A program made the translations under genes and the position numbers. Shown piece after piece: positions 56,586 through 64,000 of a stretch of 64,000 nucleotides of DNA. The stretch's first letter is position 1. Every line of letters starts with the position of its first letter. Source of the DNA: Planktomarina temperata RCA23 (lineage in GTDB: Bacteria > Pseudomonadota > Alphaproteobacteria > Rhodobacterales > Rhodobacteraceae); the NCBI RefSeq assembly GCF_000738435.1, contig NZ_CP003984.1, positions 1,364,001-1,428,000 of the forward strand, given 5' to 3'. The notes beneath the pieces are model-generated. The model made no database searches. It was not told where the DNA came from and was given only the letters and a program-made list of their open reading frames with translations.

Positions 56586-57756
56586 TGTAAAGAACGAGAT
56601 TTAATCTGACAATTTTGTATATTTGAACAAAAGGAGTCAGAGAGATGACGAACATCGAAAGTAAACTAATCAAGCCCAAGCTTGGCGTTTTGGAATTGGC
56701 AAAGCAGCTTGGCAGCGTCAGCGCGGCTTGCAAAACCATGGGCTATTCGCGTGACAGTTTTTACCGCTTCAAGAAGCTTTATGAGAACGGTGGCGAAGAA
56801 GCCTTGCGCGAGATCAGCCGTAAGAAGCCGATCATCCGCAACCGTGTACCGGAACATGTCGAACGCGCGGTGATTGAGCTTGCGATTGAAAATCCTGCCT
56901 TGGGCCAGCTGCGTGTCGCCCAAGAATTGTTGCAGCGGGGCATCGTGGTCTCCAGTGGTGGGGTGCGGTCGATTTGGTTGCGCAACGACCTGGAAACCAT
57001 GAAAAAACGCCTGAAAGCCTTGGAAACGCGGTCCGCGCAAGAAGGGTTTGTTCTGACCGAAGCGCAGATTGTGGCGCTGGAAAAAGCCAAGTCACAACGT
57101 GAAGCGGCTGGTGAGATTGAGACCTACCATCCCGGCTATCTTGGCAGCCAGGATACCTATTTTGTCGGCACAATGAAGGGGGTTGGACGGATTTACCAAC
57201 AAACCTTCGTCGATACATATAGCCGCGTGGCAATGGCAAAACTGTACATTGAGAAAACGGCGATCACTGCCGCCGATATGTTGAATGACCAAGTCGTACC
57301 CTTCTTTGACGAACAAGAGGTGCCCCTGCTGCGCATCTTAACAGATCGGGGCACGGAATATTGCGGCACCGTTGAGCGTCACAGCTATCAACTGTATCTG
57401 GCCATGGAAGATATTGATCACAGCAAGACAAAAGCCAACCATCCCCAAACAAACGGGATCTGTGAACGCTTTCATCGCACCATGAAAAATGAGTTCTATG
57501 ACATAGCGTTCCGCAAGAAAATCTACGGATCGCTGGAAGAGCTGCAAACAGACGTTGATCATTGGTTGGCAAAATACAACGAACAGCGACCCCATTCGGG
57601 AAAACATTGCTACGGAAAAACGCCCATGCAAACATTCCGTGAAGCTCGACATTTGGTAGGCGAAAAGACTATCCCTATCACAAACCAATCTGACAGCATG
57701 TACGAAATGACACACGCTGGATGATAACAATGTCAGATTAAATAATGTCTTTTACA
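56586..57756 (+). mobile_element. IS481-type element, copy 3
   Basis: 1,171 bp with the same ends as the other copies, flanked by a perfect 7-bp duplication TATTAGG (56,579-56,585 and 57,757-57,763). Inserted one base after the palm-like gene stop. Confidence 0.95.
56645..57724 (+). CDS. IS481-family transposase (copy 3)
   Basis: 359 aa, identical to copy 1 except Asp for Glu in WLRNDLETMKK. The DDE residues are intact. Confidence 0.93.
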   Translation: MTNIESKLIKPKLGVLELAKQLGSVSAACKTMGYSRDSFYRFKKLYENGGEEALREISRKKPIIRNRVPEHVERAVIELAIENPALGQLRVAQELLQRGIVVSSGGVRSIWLRNDLETMKKRLKALETRSAQEGFVLTEAQIVALEKAKSQREAAGEIETYHPGYLGSQDTYFVGTMKGVGRIYQQTFVDTYSRVAMAKLYIEKTAITAADMLNDQVVPFFDEQEVPLLRILTDRGTEYCGTVERHSYQLYLAMEDIDHSKTKANHPQTNGICERFHRTMKNEFYDIAFRKKIYGSLEELQTDVDHWLAKYNEQRPHSGKHCYGKTPMQTFREARHLVGEKTIPITNQSDSMYEMTHAG

Positions 57757-57931
57757 TATTAGGGGATGTAGCTATGTTGATATATGTACTTACTCGTGTT
57801 TGAGTGTGTGTGTTGTTCTCCTTTCTATGCATATAGCACAAATACATATTATTAATTTATTACAATATTTTAATTTAAGATTAATGAGGTCCACCCAATA
57901 ATGCCGAGTATTGGTTTACGCAAAACAAATA

Positions 57932-57959
57932 GCCCAAGACCAACTCAATGATCTTGGGC
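57932..57959 (+). terminator. Hairpin terminator
   Basis: GCCCAAGA...TCTTGGGC stem with a short spacer and loop, followed by ACTTTTGG. It stands in a gene-free stretch (57,764-58,036) and could end transcripts from the IS or the palm-like gene. Confidence 0.55.
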
Positions 57960-58036
57960 ACTTTTGGGGTTTATGTAGGGTGACACTCGACTTGGGCACT
58001 AGACCCACCCAAGGGCCTTACAGAGCCTTTCAAGAC

Positions 58037-58411
58037 CTATTCAGCGTCTACTTTACTAAAGATAGCATCCCGTTTTTTGATGGCATCATCCAAAGTATTG
58101 CAGGTCCATCGCCTTAGTTGCCCATTAACTCTTTTCTGCACTCTGTACTTTGCCCCATGCCGCTGAATGCCCTTCATATTCACCTGATGGGTTTTGACGC
58201 CACCAATTGAGGCAAACCACTCATCGTAGATGTTGTAATGAGTGACGGGAATTGAACCGTCTTGGTACATGTCAAACTCAGCACGTAGACGTTCAAGGTC
58301 TGCGTATGTTGCGTTATGCAATCTGGCCTTAGCGGCTTTGTATGTTGTGCTGTTCTGCGGGTAAGGACATTTCAAATTGAACCAATGTAAGTGGGGGTTA
58401 CTTATCGCCAT
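58037..58411 (-). CDS. AP2-like DNA-binding protein
   Basis: 124 aa. The C-terminal part GIQRHGAKYRVQKRVNGQLR then TLDDAIKKRDAIF looks like an AP2-type DNA-binding domain as found in phage homing endonucleases and integrases. The N-terminal part is helical. It overlaps the upstream gene by 14 bases, so both are one operon. No nuclease motif was seen. Confidence 0.65.
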   Translation of the reverse strand: MAISNPHLHWFNLKCPYPQNSTTYKAAKARLHNATYADLERLRAEFDMYQDGSIPVTHYNIYDEWFASIGGVKTHQVNMKGIQRHGAKYRVQKRVNGQLRRWTCNTLDDAIKKRDAIFSKVDAE

Positions 58412-58982
58412 TTTTCAATGATTCCACTACTCCCTCACCGATCCAATAGATTGCTTTGTGCTGGGTCCTAAGAACCACGTTCAGTACATATCGTGCCTCA
58501 GCTTTTGCCAAAAACTGCATGAAGCTCATGCTGTGACCAAAAGTGCGAAGCTCTGATGTATTGTATTCGTCTACCTCAAGTTCAAGATTTTCAGTCTCCA
58601 TATAAGCAATCAACGCTGCAAATATTTTGTGCTTGTCTCCATGCAATGCAGACCGTCTGATTGGAACGGTATCCGTAGCATACAATATACTAAGAATGGT
58701 TTCCGTCTTTTCGTTGAAGCCTGATGAACCAGTATCAATCAGAAGTTCAGCTTTTGCCAAAGCTTCAGGTAAAGTAGTTGTGCCGGTGGGCTCGTCAGTT
58801 TCTGATATTGTATCGGGATCAACCATGAAAAAATTTGGTGAACCTGATGTTCGTAGGTCCAATTGCATCTGTTTCTGTGTATTCAGAGAGTAATATGCAT
58901 ATGGATTAATTTTGCGAAGACGTTGGTACATTGGAAACGTACGAAGGTCTTCTTGGATGTCAGAATCCAAGGAATAGCTCAT
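58398..58982 (-). CDS. Hypothetical protein
   Basis: 194 aa, acidic, helical (MSYSLDSDIQEDLRTFPMYQ; FLAKAEARYVLNVVLRTQHK). No recognised family. It is translated with the AP2-like gene (overlap 14 bases) and likely works with it. Confidence 0.55.
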   Translation of the reverse strand: MSYSLDSDIQEDLRTFPMYQRLRKINPYAYYSLNTQKQMQLDLRTSGSPNFFMVDPDTISETDEPTGTTTLPEALAKAELLIDTGSSGFNEKTETILSILYATDTVPIRRSALHGDKHKIFAALIAYMETENLELEVDEYNTSELRTFGHSMSFMQFLAKAEARYVLNVVLRTQHKAIYWIGEGVVESLKNGDK

Positions 58983-59268
58983 AATAAAGCTCCTCTATTT
59001 TAAAGCAGATTTTTGGTAAGGGTGCGCTGTAAATTATGGCCGTTAAAGGCAAATACACTGCTTACCAATATGTACAGTTATAACATAAAATAACATAAAA
59101 ATCAATGTATTATATTTTTTTGACTAAAGTTTTCGACAAGCAGCCACGGGGATTATTTCACTTATCCGTCATCAAGCTACTACATTAAACAAACATTCTT
59201 TTGTGAGATGGCCGATAAAACACACAACCTAAACACAACATTATTTCTAATGCTGGAGTGCTCAGTTC

Positions 59269-59724
59269 TTATTTCTTTTCCCATGGCCAGGTAATTGTAG
59301 TAAACTGCTCTAACATCGATTTTCTTTTGTCGGGAACTGCTTCAATTTCTGAGGAGCTTACATCGACTTGAGACGGCTCAAAATTTTGATCGTTCAATTC
59401 ATCGTCCTTTTTGTTCTTTGGCCATAGGTTCGCAAACACATCGGCAAATCCAGTCTTTTTAGTGTTTTCATCGGTTGCTACCCGATCACTGCCATCGGGA
59501 AGGCCAACTTGGTCAGCCTCTTTTTTTCCGAGCTTAAAAAACGATCCTTCGTACAAAATGTGTTTACCATCAGCGTTCTTCTTGAACGTGACGCCCTTAG
59601 GGGATTGGTTCTCTTTCTTTTCTTCTATCGAACCAGCATCAGCACCATTATTGAGTTTTGTTTTGTCCATGCAGCCAGAGAATATGAAAATAGAGGCCAT
59701 AAGAATTATAATTTTTTGATACAT
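59269..59724 (-). CDS. Small lipoprotein
   Basis: 151 aa from MYQKIII, preceded by GAGG at eight bases. A lipobox (SIFIFSGC) places the acylated Cys at about residue 18. The rest is hydrophilic, Lys/Asp-rich, with two short aromatic stretches (VFANLWPKNKK; ITWPWEKK). Function unknown. Confidence 0.7.
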   Translation of the reverse strand: MYQKIIILMASIFIFSGCMDKTKLNNGADAGSIEEKKENQSPKGVTFKKNADGKHILYEGSFFKLGKKEADQVGLPDGSDRVATDENTKKTGFADVFANLWPKNKKDDELNDQNFEPSQVDVSSSEIEAVPDKRKSMLEQFTTITWPWEKK

Positions 59725-59945
59725 GGAATGTTCCTCATATTCTAATCGAACCAGTGCAATCATAAAATTGCATGTTTTTCAAAACACATATAATTTTATA
59801 ACTGCACCAGAGTCCAGCTTTCCACAATCACAATAAGAACGCAAAACATGTCTTCCACTAAAACAATCAAATTTGCAGCTCGCATAATCCATATCTTGCG
59901 TGGGCGGGTAGTTTTTTATGCTTATAGATCGATAATTCGAATAGC

Positions 59946-60309
59946 CCTCTCCACAAACCCTGATCTGTGTAACAGCCCATATACATATACCCGCATACCC
60001 CCATGGCCCCTGTATACCCCCATGCAATAGGTAACTGTCCAATGTTGGACACTTCAGGGTAGGGTCACTTTAGGTGTACATCACGTACAGTGTATCACTA
60101 TCACCACCATCACACCCCCTGTACTAGTAACGATAAGGATTAGACCGTCTATCTGTACGTACAGTGACTGCAGATAGCTGTGGTATCCAAATGGGTATCA
60201 TAAAAGCGATGCTTGATTATGAACTGCAAATACGTAAGCTACTGTTATTGTTTGCATCAGATTGTACGTGGTGCATATGAAGGGAAACAATACCGGCCTT
60301 GGGTACCAA
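59946..60309 (+). repeat. 364-bp inverted repeat, right arm, ending in attR
   Basis: Right end of element 2, reverse complement of 52,048-52,411, ending in the 17-bp core CCGGCCTTGGGTACCAA at 60,293-60,309. Short open frames here mirror those in the left arm and are not counted as genes. Confidence 0.9.
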
Positions 60310-60624
60310 CATTTCCTACTTCATGATGAAAGTTTTAAAGCCTTACGCTGGATCTGTCCTGACCCGGACGGGTTGAACACCGACCTGCACGGGTCGCCAG
60401 TATAACTGGTTCAACATTCGAACTAGATCACCGCTCAATCTCATCCCAAACTCAAAACGTGAAAGGACTGTAGTGGTGACGATCTTGACAGAGGAATGCA
60501 CTTTAAATTTGGATTTAATTCCGAAGATAAACTGAGTTTTAAGCCAAAATTATGGAGTCGCATTCAGTACAGTTAAGTATGAAACTGAAACTGAAACTGA
60601 AACTGAAGATGAAAGGTGTAAGAA
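60310..60624. other. Intergenic region after attR with GAAACT repeats
   Basis: About 315 bases without a gene. Four tandem GAAACT units at 60,581-60,604 lie just upstream of the GYD-type gene. GC-rich palindromic text near 60,360-60,400 (GACCCGGACGGGTTGAACACC). Confidence 0.55.
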
Positions 60625-60954
60625 ATGGCAAAATATTTGGTGCGCGCCGGCTATAATGACAGCGGCTTCAAAGGCATGGTGTCCAATCCGTCAGATCGGG
60701 GTGAAGCGATTAAAGGAATTACAGCTGCACTTGGGATCACAACTGAATGTATTTATTTTTCACCCTCAACTGCCGAAGCCATCATGATCGTTGAGTCTGA
60801 TGCGGAAAAAAACGCGCGGCTTATGATGGTCGTGATGTCGTCGGGAACCTTCTCGGGCGGATCCATGGTCGAGCTGATTGACACCGATAGCATGCTCTCT
60901 GCGATGCAGGACTCGGGAAAATTGCTTGGGACTTATAAATCGACAACGGGCTAA
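60625..60954 (+). CDS. GYD-type protein
   Basis: 109 aa: MAKYLVRAGYNDSGFKGMVS opens like GYD-family proteins; AEAIMIVESDAEKNARLMMV and GGSMVELIDTDSM follow. Dimeric alpha/beta barrel, function unknown. It lies just outside element 2 with core-like composition and is preceded by the GAAACT repeat. Confidence 0.75.
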   Translation: MAKYLVRAGYNDSGFKGMVSNPSDRGEAIKGITAALGITTECIYFSPSTAEAIMIVESDAEKNARLMMVVMSSGTFSGGSMVELIDTDSMLSAMQDSGKLLGTYKSTTG

Positions 60955-61130
60955 AGGTATGAGCGCGGCAAAAGGATCTGTAACGTCACATATTGCTTTC
61001 CTATCGGGATTTGCACGCGCTCAATAGGCGGTGACTTAAATTGCGTTTGGCGCGCAGGGGTGACTTGATGCCGAACAACGTAAGATCGTTCTTTAGGTAT
61101 TGCGTTTGAAGTAACAAAGGAGATGACGAC

Positions 61131-61541
61131 ATGATTGAAGCAAGTGGTGGACTGGCCAACTTTATTGCGATTTTAATTCCTGCCTTCATGGGCGGGTTTT
61201 ATGGGTATCGCTGCCTGTTTTTAAGCGATGGGTTTATCGATCAATACGGGCTTGGTGCGGGTTCTGAGTTTATGGTCAAGCTGAGTGGCACTTACACTTT
61301 CACGCAATCACTTATTTATTTCATACTGTTGTTGACCTCTCCAGTTGGGGCTTGGTCCGTCTTTGCCTTTGGGACGATCCAAGCGGCCTTATTCCTTGTG
61401 TTTGGTTATACGACGGTTAAGGGCAAATGGGCGCAAGTTGAAGGTGTAAAGGCGACAGCAGAGGGCTATATCGTGCCAGCCATATTGTTGGTTTTTCACC
61501 TTTATATAATGTTCACGATGGGTGACATCATTTACACATAA
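61131..61541 (+). CDS. Small integral membrane protein
   Basis: 136 aa with four hydrophobic helices (FIAILIPAFMGGFYGYRCLF; QSLIYFILLLTSPVGAW; FGTIQAALFLVFGY; YIVPAILLVFHLYIMF). GGAG at eight bases. No family named; similar small four-helix proteins are common in Rhodobacteraceae. Confidence 0.7.
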   Translation: MIEASGGLANFIAILIPAFMGGFYGYRCLFLSDGFIDQYGLGAGSEFMVKLSGTYTFTQSLIYFILLLTSPVGAWSVFAFGTIQAALFLVFGYTTVKGKWAQVEGVKATAEGYIVPAILLVFHLYIMFTMGDIIYT

Positions 61542-61564
61542 TATCTAGAGCCATGAGGTATTTG

Positions 61565-61595
61565 GATCACCGGTGGCCGGCCGGTGATCTTTGCA
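61565..61595 (+). terminator. Terminator after membrane gene
   Basis: GATCACCGG / CCGGTGATC stem followed by TTTGC, 23 bases after the stop. Short T-run. Confidence 0.65.
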
Positions 61596-61664
61596 CAAGC
61601 GCCATGATTGCTAAGGGGTTGACCCATTTCGCTGGCGGGCAAGACACCGCAGAAATGCAAAAAA

Positions 61665-61741
61665 TGGTAGGCCCGGCAGGACTTGAACCTGCGACCAATC
61701 CGTTATGAGCGGACTGCTCTAACCAGCTGAGCTACAGGCCC
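61665..61741 (-). tRNA. tRNA with CAT anticodon (Ile2 or Met)
   Basis: 77-nt cloverleaf on the minus strand, GGGCCTGTAGCTCAGC to encoded CCA. The anticodon loop is CTCATAA (CAT). Acceptor GGGCCTG/CGGGCCT-type pairing and the body resemble alphaproteobacterial tRNA-Ile2, whose C34 becomes lysidine; elongator Met cannot be excluded by eye. Confidence 0.9.
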
Positions 61742-61848
61742 CCGTAGCCCCTGACTAGCAGAGAAATCTCAAGGGTCAAGCGGGCTTGATGGACATGTGT
61801 CGCCGAGCCTGTTATCGGAGCGGCGAATTTGCAATAAATGGTGCTCAA

Positions 61849-62889
61849 ATGACCCAAGGTTTAACATATGCGCAGGCCGGCGTTGATATTGATGCGGGCA
61901 ATGAATTGGTGGAGCGGATCAAACCGGCCAGCAAATCTACACAACGGTCTGGGTCTATGTCAGGCCTGGGCGGATTTGGCGCGATGTTTGATCCCAAAGC
62001 AGCGGGCTATGACGATCCGATTCTTGTCGGTGCAACCGATGGGGTCGGCACCAAGCTGCGTTTGGCAATTGATACGGGTGATGTGTCAACGGTTGGCATT
62101 GATCTTGTGGCCATGTGCGTCAACGACCTGATCTGTCAGGGTGCAGAGCCACTGTTTTTCCTAGATTATTTCGCCACCGGCAAGCTGCATGTGGATCAAG
62201 CCACCAAGGTCATCGAGGGCATTGCTGAGGGCTGCCGCCTGTCTTGCTGCGCCTTGATCGGCGGGGAGACAGCCGAGATGCCTGGGATGTATGCCAAGGA
62301 CGATTTTGATTTGGCTGGCTTTGCTGTCGGTGCGATGGAGCGCGGCACGCATTTGCCGCAAGCTGTGGCTTTGGGCGATGTGCTCATCGGTCTGCCGTCC
62401 AGCGGTGTGCATTCGAACGGGTTTTCCCTGGTGCGCAGAATTGTGGCTGACCAGGGGCTCACCTGGGACAGCCCGGCACCATTCGGCACCGGCACGCTCG
62501 GCGCGGCGCTTTTGACCCCAACGGCCCTTTATGTAAAAGCCTGTTTGGCGGCCCTCAAAACAGGCGGGGTTCATGCCATGGCGCATATCACCGGCGGCGG
62601 GCTGACCGAAAACTTGCCGCGGGTTTTGCCCGATGATCTGGGTGCCACGATTGATTTGCAGCGCATCCCAGCTTTGCCGATCATGGCCTGGCTGGCGCAG
62701 GCTGGCGGAATTTCTGAGGCAGAAATGCTCAAGACCTTTAATTGTGGCATTGGCATGATCCTGGCGGTAGAGCCGGCGCAGGTCACGGCGGTTACGGCCG
62801 CTTTGAGCGCGCAGGGGATGAGCCCGGTCCGCTTGGGTGAAGTGATCCCTGGTCAGGGCGTCAGCTACATGGGGCAACTGCCATTTTGA
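61849..62889 (+). CDS. purM: Phosphoribosylformylglycinamidine cyclo-ligase
   Basis: 346 aa from [14 protein letters not shown]; the longer frame is not family-like. PurM makes AIR in purine synthesis using ATP. Signatures: [30 protein letters not shown]-type text ([20 protein letters not shown]), [11 protein letters not shown] and [16 protein letters not shown]. It overlaps purN. Confidence 0.97.
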   Translation: MTQGLTYAQAGVDIDAGNELVERIKPASKSTQRSGSMSGLGGFGAMFDPKAAGYDDPILVGATDGVGTKLRLAIDTGDVSTVGIDLVAMCVNDLICQGAEPLFFLDYFATGKLHVDQATKVIEGIAEGCRLSCCALIGGETAEMPGMYAKDDFDLAGFAVGAMERGTHLPQAVALGDVLIGLPSSGVHSNGFSLVRRIVADQGLTWDSPAPFGTGTLGAALLTPTALYVKACLAALKTGGVHAMAHITGGGLTENLPRVLPDDLGATIDLQRIPALPIMAWLAQAGGISEAEMLKTFNCGIGMILAVEPAQVTAVTAALSAQGMSPVRLGEVIPGQGVSYMGQLPF

Positions 62890-63464
62890 ACGTTGCGATT
62901 CTGATTTCCGGTGGCGGCAGCAATATGCTGCGGTTGCTGGAGGATATGGCCCGGCCGCATCCGGGGCACGCGCGTTTGGTGCTGTCCAACCGGCCCGAGG
63001 CTGGCGGGCTGGTTAGGGCTCAGGCAATGGGCGTTGCGACAGAGGTATTGGATCATCGGACTTTCGGTGAAGACCGAGCCAGTTTTGAAACCGAGCTGCA
63101 CAAGATCCTCATGGCCTATGAGATTGATGTGATATGCTTGGCAGGGTTCATGCGAATTTTGGGCGCGGAGTTTGTCAGCGCTTGGCGGGGGCGGATGCTC
63201 AATATTCATCCTTCGCTTTTGCCAAAGTATCAGGGGCTCCACACCCATCAACGCGCCTTGGCGGCCGGTGACGCGCTTGCGGGATGCTCTGTGCATGAGG
63301 TTGTGCCACAATTGGATGCTGGCCCGGTTCTGGGGCAAAGTGAGGTGCCCATCTTGCCCGGTGATACGGCGCAAGATCTTGCAGATCGTGTTTTGGAGCA
63401 AGAGCACCTTCTCTATCCAAAGGTCTTGCGGACTTTCTTGACCCATTTCGAGCCGCCCAGCTAG
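62886..63464 (+). CDS. purN: Phosphoribosylglycinamide formyltransferase
   Basis: 192 aa, probable TTG start overlapping the purM stop by four bases. Signatures: [40 protein letters not shown] (catalytic Asn-His region) and [19 protein letters not shown]. It formylates GAR with 10-formyl-THF, two steps before PurM acts. Confidence 0.96.
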   Translation: MNVAILISGGGSNMLRLLEDMARPHPGHARLVLSNRPEAGGLVRAQAMGVATEVLDHRTFGEDRASFETELHKILMAYEIDVICLAGFMRILGAEFVSAWRGRMLNIHPSLLPKYQGLHTHQRALAAGDALAGCSVHEVVPQLDAGPVLGQSEVPILPGDTAQDLADRVLEQEHLLYPKVLRTFLTHFEPPS

Positions 63465-63542
63465 CCTGGGCTATGGCCGCTTTCTTTTCGCGGGGTTTCG
63501 CCATATTGTGCCCCGAATATCTCTCAAACAGCCGGACAGCCT

Positions 63543-64000
63543 ATGCAAACATTGACCACACAAGCCGAGCTTGAAGCCTTTTGCACAAGGGCGCAGGGCT
63601 ATCCCTATGTGACCATCGACACTGAATTTCTCAGAGAGCGCACCTATTATTCTAAGCTCTGTTTACTGCAAATGGCGGTTCCGGGGGAGAATGAGGCGGA
63701 TGCTGTTTTGGTCGATCCTTTGTCTTCTGAGATGTCGCTTGAGCCGCTCTACCGCCTGTTTCGTGACACCTCTGTTGTGAAAGTCTTCCATGCGGCCCGT
63801 CAAGATCTTGAAATTTTTTGGAATGATGCTGAAATTTTTCCGACCCCCCTGTTTGATACGCAAATCGCGGCGATGGTTTGCGGCTTTGGGGAGCAGGTGG
63901 GCTATGAGACTTTGGTGCGCAAAATTGTCAAACAACAGGTGGACAAATCTTCGCGCTTCACCGATTGGTCGCGCCGCCCGCTGACCGAGGCCCAAAAGAT
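63543..64000 (+). CDS. rnd: Ribonuclease D (partial)
   Basis: The first 152 codons are in the window; the gene runs off the right edge. DEDD exonuclease motifs: VTIDTEFLRERTYY (D and E), HAARQDLEIFW (D) and FDTQIAAM. RNase D trims tRNA 3' ends. Start ATG at 63,543, 78 bases after purN. Confidence 0.93.
   Translation, partial: MQTLTTQAELEAFCTRAQGYPYVTIDTEFLRERTYYSKLCLLQMAVPGENEADAVLVDPLSSEMSLEPLYRLFRDTSVVKVFHAARQDLEIFWNDAEIFPTPLFDTQIAAMVCGFGEQVGYETLVRKIVKQQVDKSSRFTDWSRRPLTEAQK

Larger units (their letters stand above)
50744..60309. mobile_element. Integrative element 2 at tRNA-Leu 3' end
   Basis: 9.6 kb between 17-bp direct att cores. Integrase at the left end, a palm-like protein, zinc-ribbon remnants, GYD and ABM-like genes, IS481 copy 3, an AP2-like gene pair and a lipoprotein. 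It contains an inverted copy of its own predicted attP at 51,984-52,411. Confidence 0.85.

Overview
The window is a chromosome segment of a marine alphaproteobacterium, most likely Rhodobacteraceae (roseobacter group). The evidence is the core gene content and order: rplU-rpmA-LysE-GNAT-GNAT-obgE-proB-proA, ChpT-like phosphotransferase beside a DUF3553 gene, olsB-olsA, gyrA, dsbB, purM-purN and rnd. Two blocks of this GC-richer core (about 14.7-36.8 kb and 60.6-64 kb) are separated and flanked by AT-rich accessory DNA. The species cannot be fixed by eye.

Region 1 (1-14.7 kb) is a defence island lying downstream of the 3' end of tRNA-Asn(GTT). It starts inside a type I Zorya operon: the zorA tail, then zorB, zorC and zorD. 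It continues with unassigned genes, an IS3-family remnant, a VRR-NUC nuclease gene with a coiled-coil partner, and two tyrosine-recombinase remnants, one close to tRNA-Asn.

Region 2 (14.7-36.8 kb) is ordinary core: metallo-hydrolase, histidine kinase, ribosomal proteins L21/L27, transport and acetyltransferase genes, ObgE, proline synthesis, ornithine-lipid synthesis, a ThiE-like protein, TrmJ, heme A synthase, M32 carboxypeptidase, GyrA, DsbB and a YqaA-type membrane protein.

Region 3 (36.8-60.3 kb) holds two integrative elements abutting one tRNA-Leu(CAA) gene from opposite sides. Element 1 (36,779-50,713) duplicates the 5' half of the tRNA. Element 2 (50,744-60,309) duplicates a 17-bp core at the tRNA 3' end. 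Each carries a tyrosine recombinase and a member of one divergent protein family (432 and 468 aa) whose conserved motifs resemble a DNA polymerase palm. Element 2 also contains an inverted copy of its own predicted attP, giving an 81-bp inverted repeat around int and a 364-bp inverted repeat around the cargo. The cargo consists of many small predicted dimeric alpha/beta-barrel proteins (DUF1330, DUF3303, GYD, ABM-like), repeated and broken copies of a small zinc-ribbon gene, an S21 ribosomal protein gene, a serine resolvase, an IS630-type element, and three near-identical 1,171-bp IS481-type elements, each with a perfect 7-bp target duplication. One IS copy splits a membrane-protein gene and another truncates a small gene.

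Region 4 (60.6-64 kb) returns to core: a GYD-type gene, a small membrane protein, a tRNA with CAT anticodon, purM-purN, and the start of rnd.
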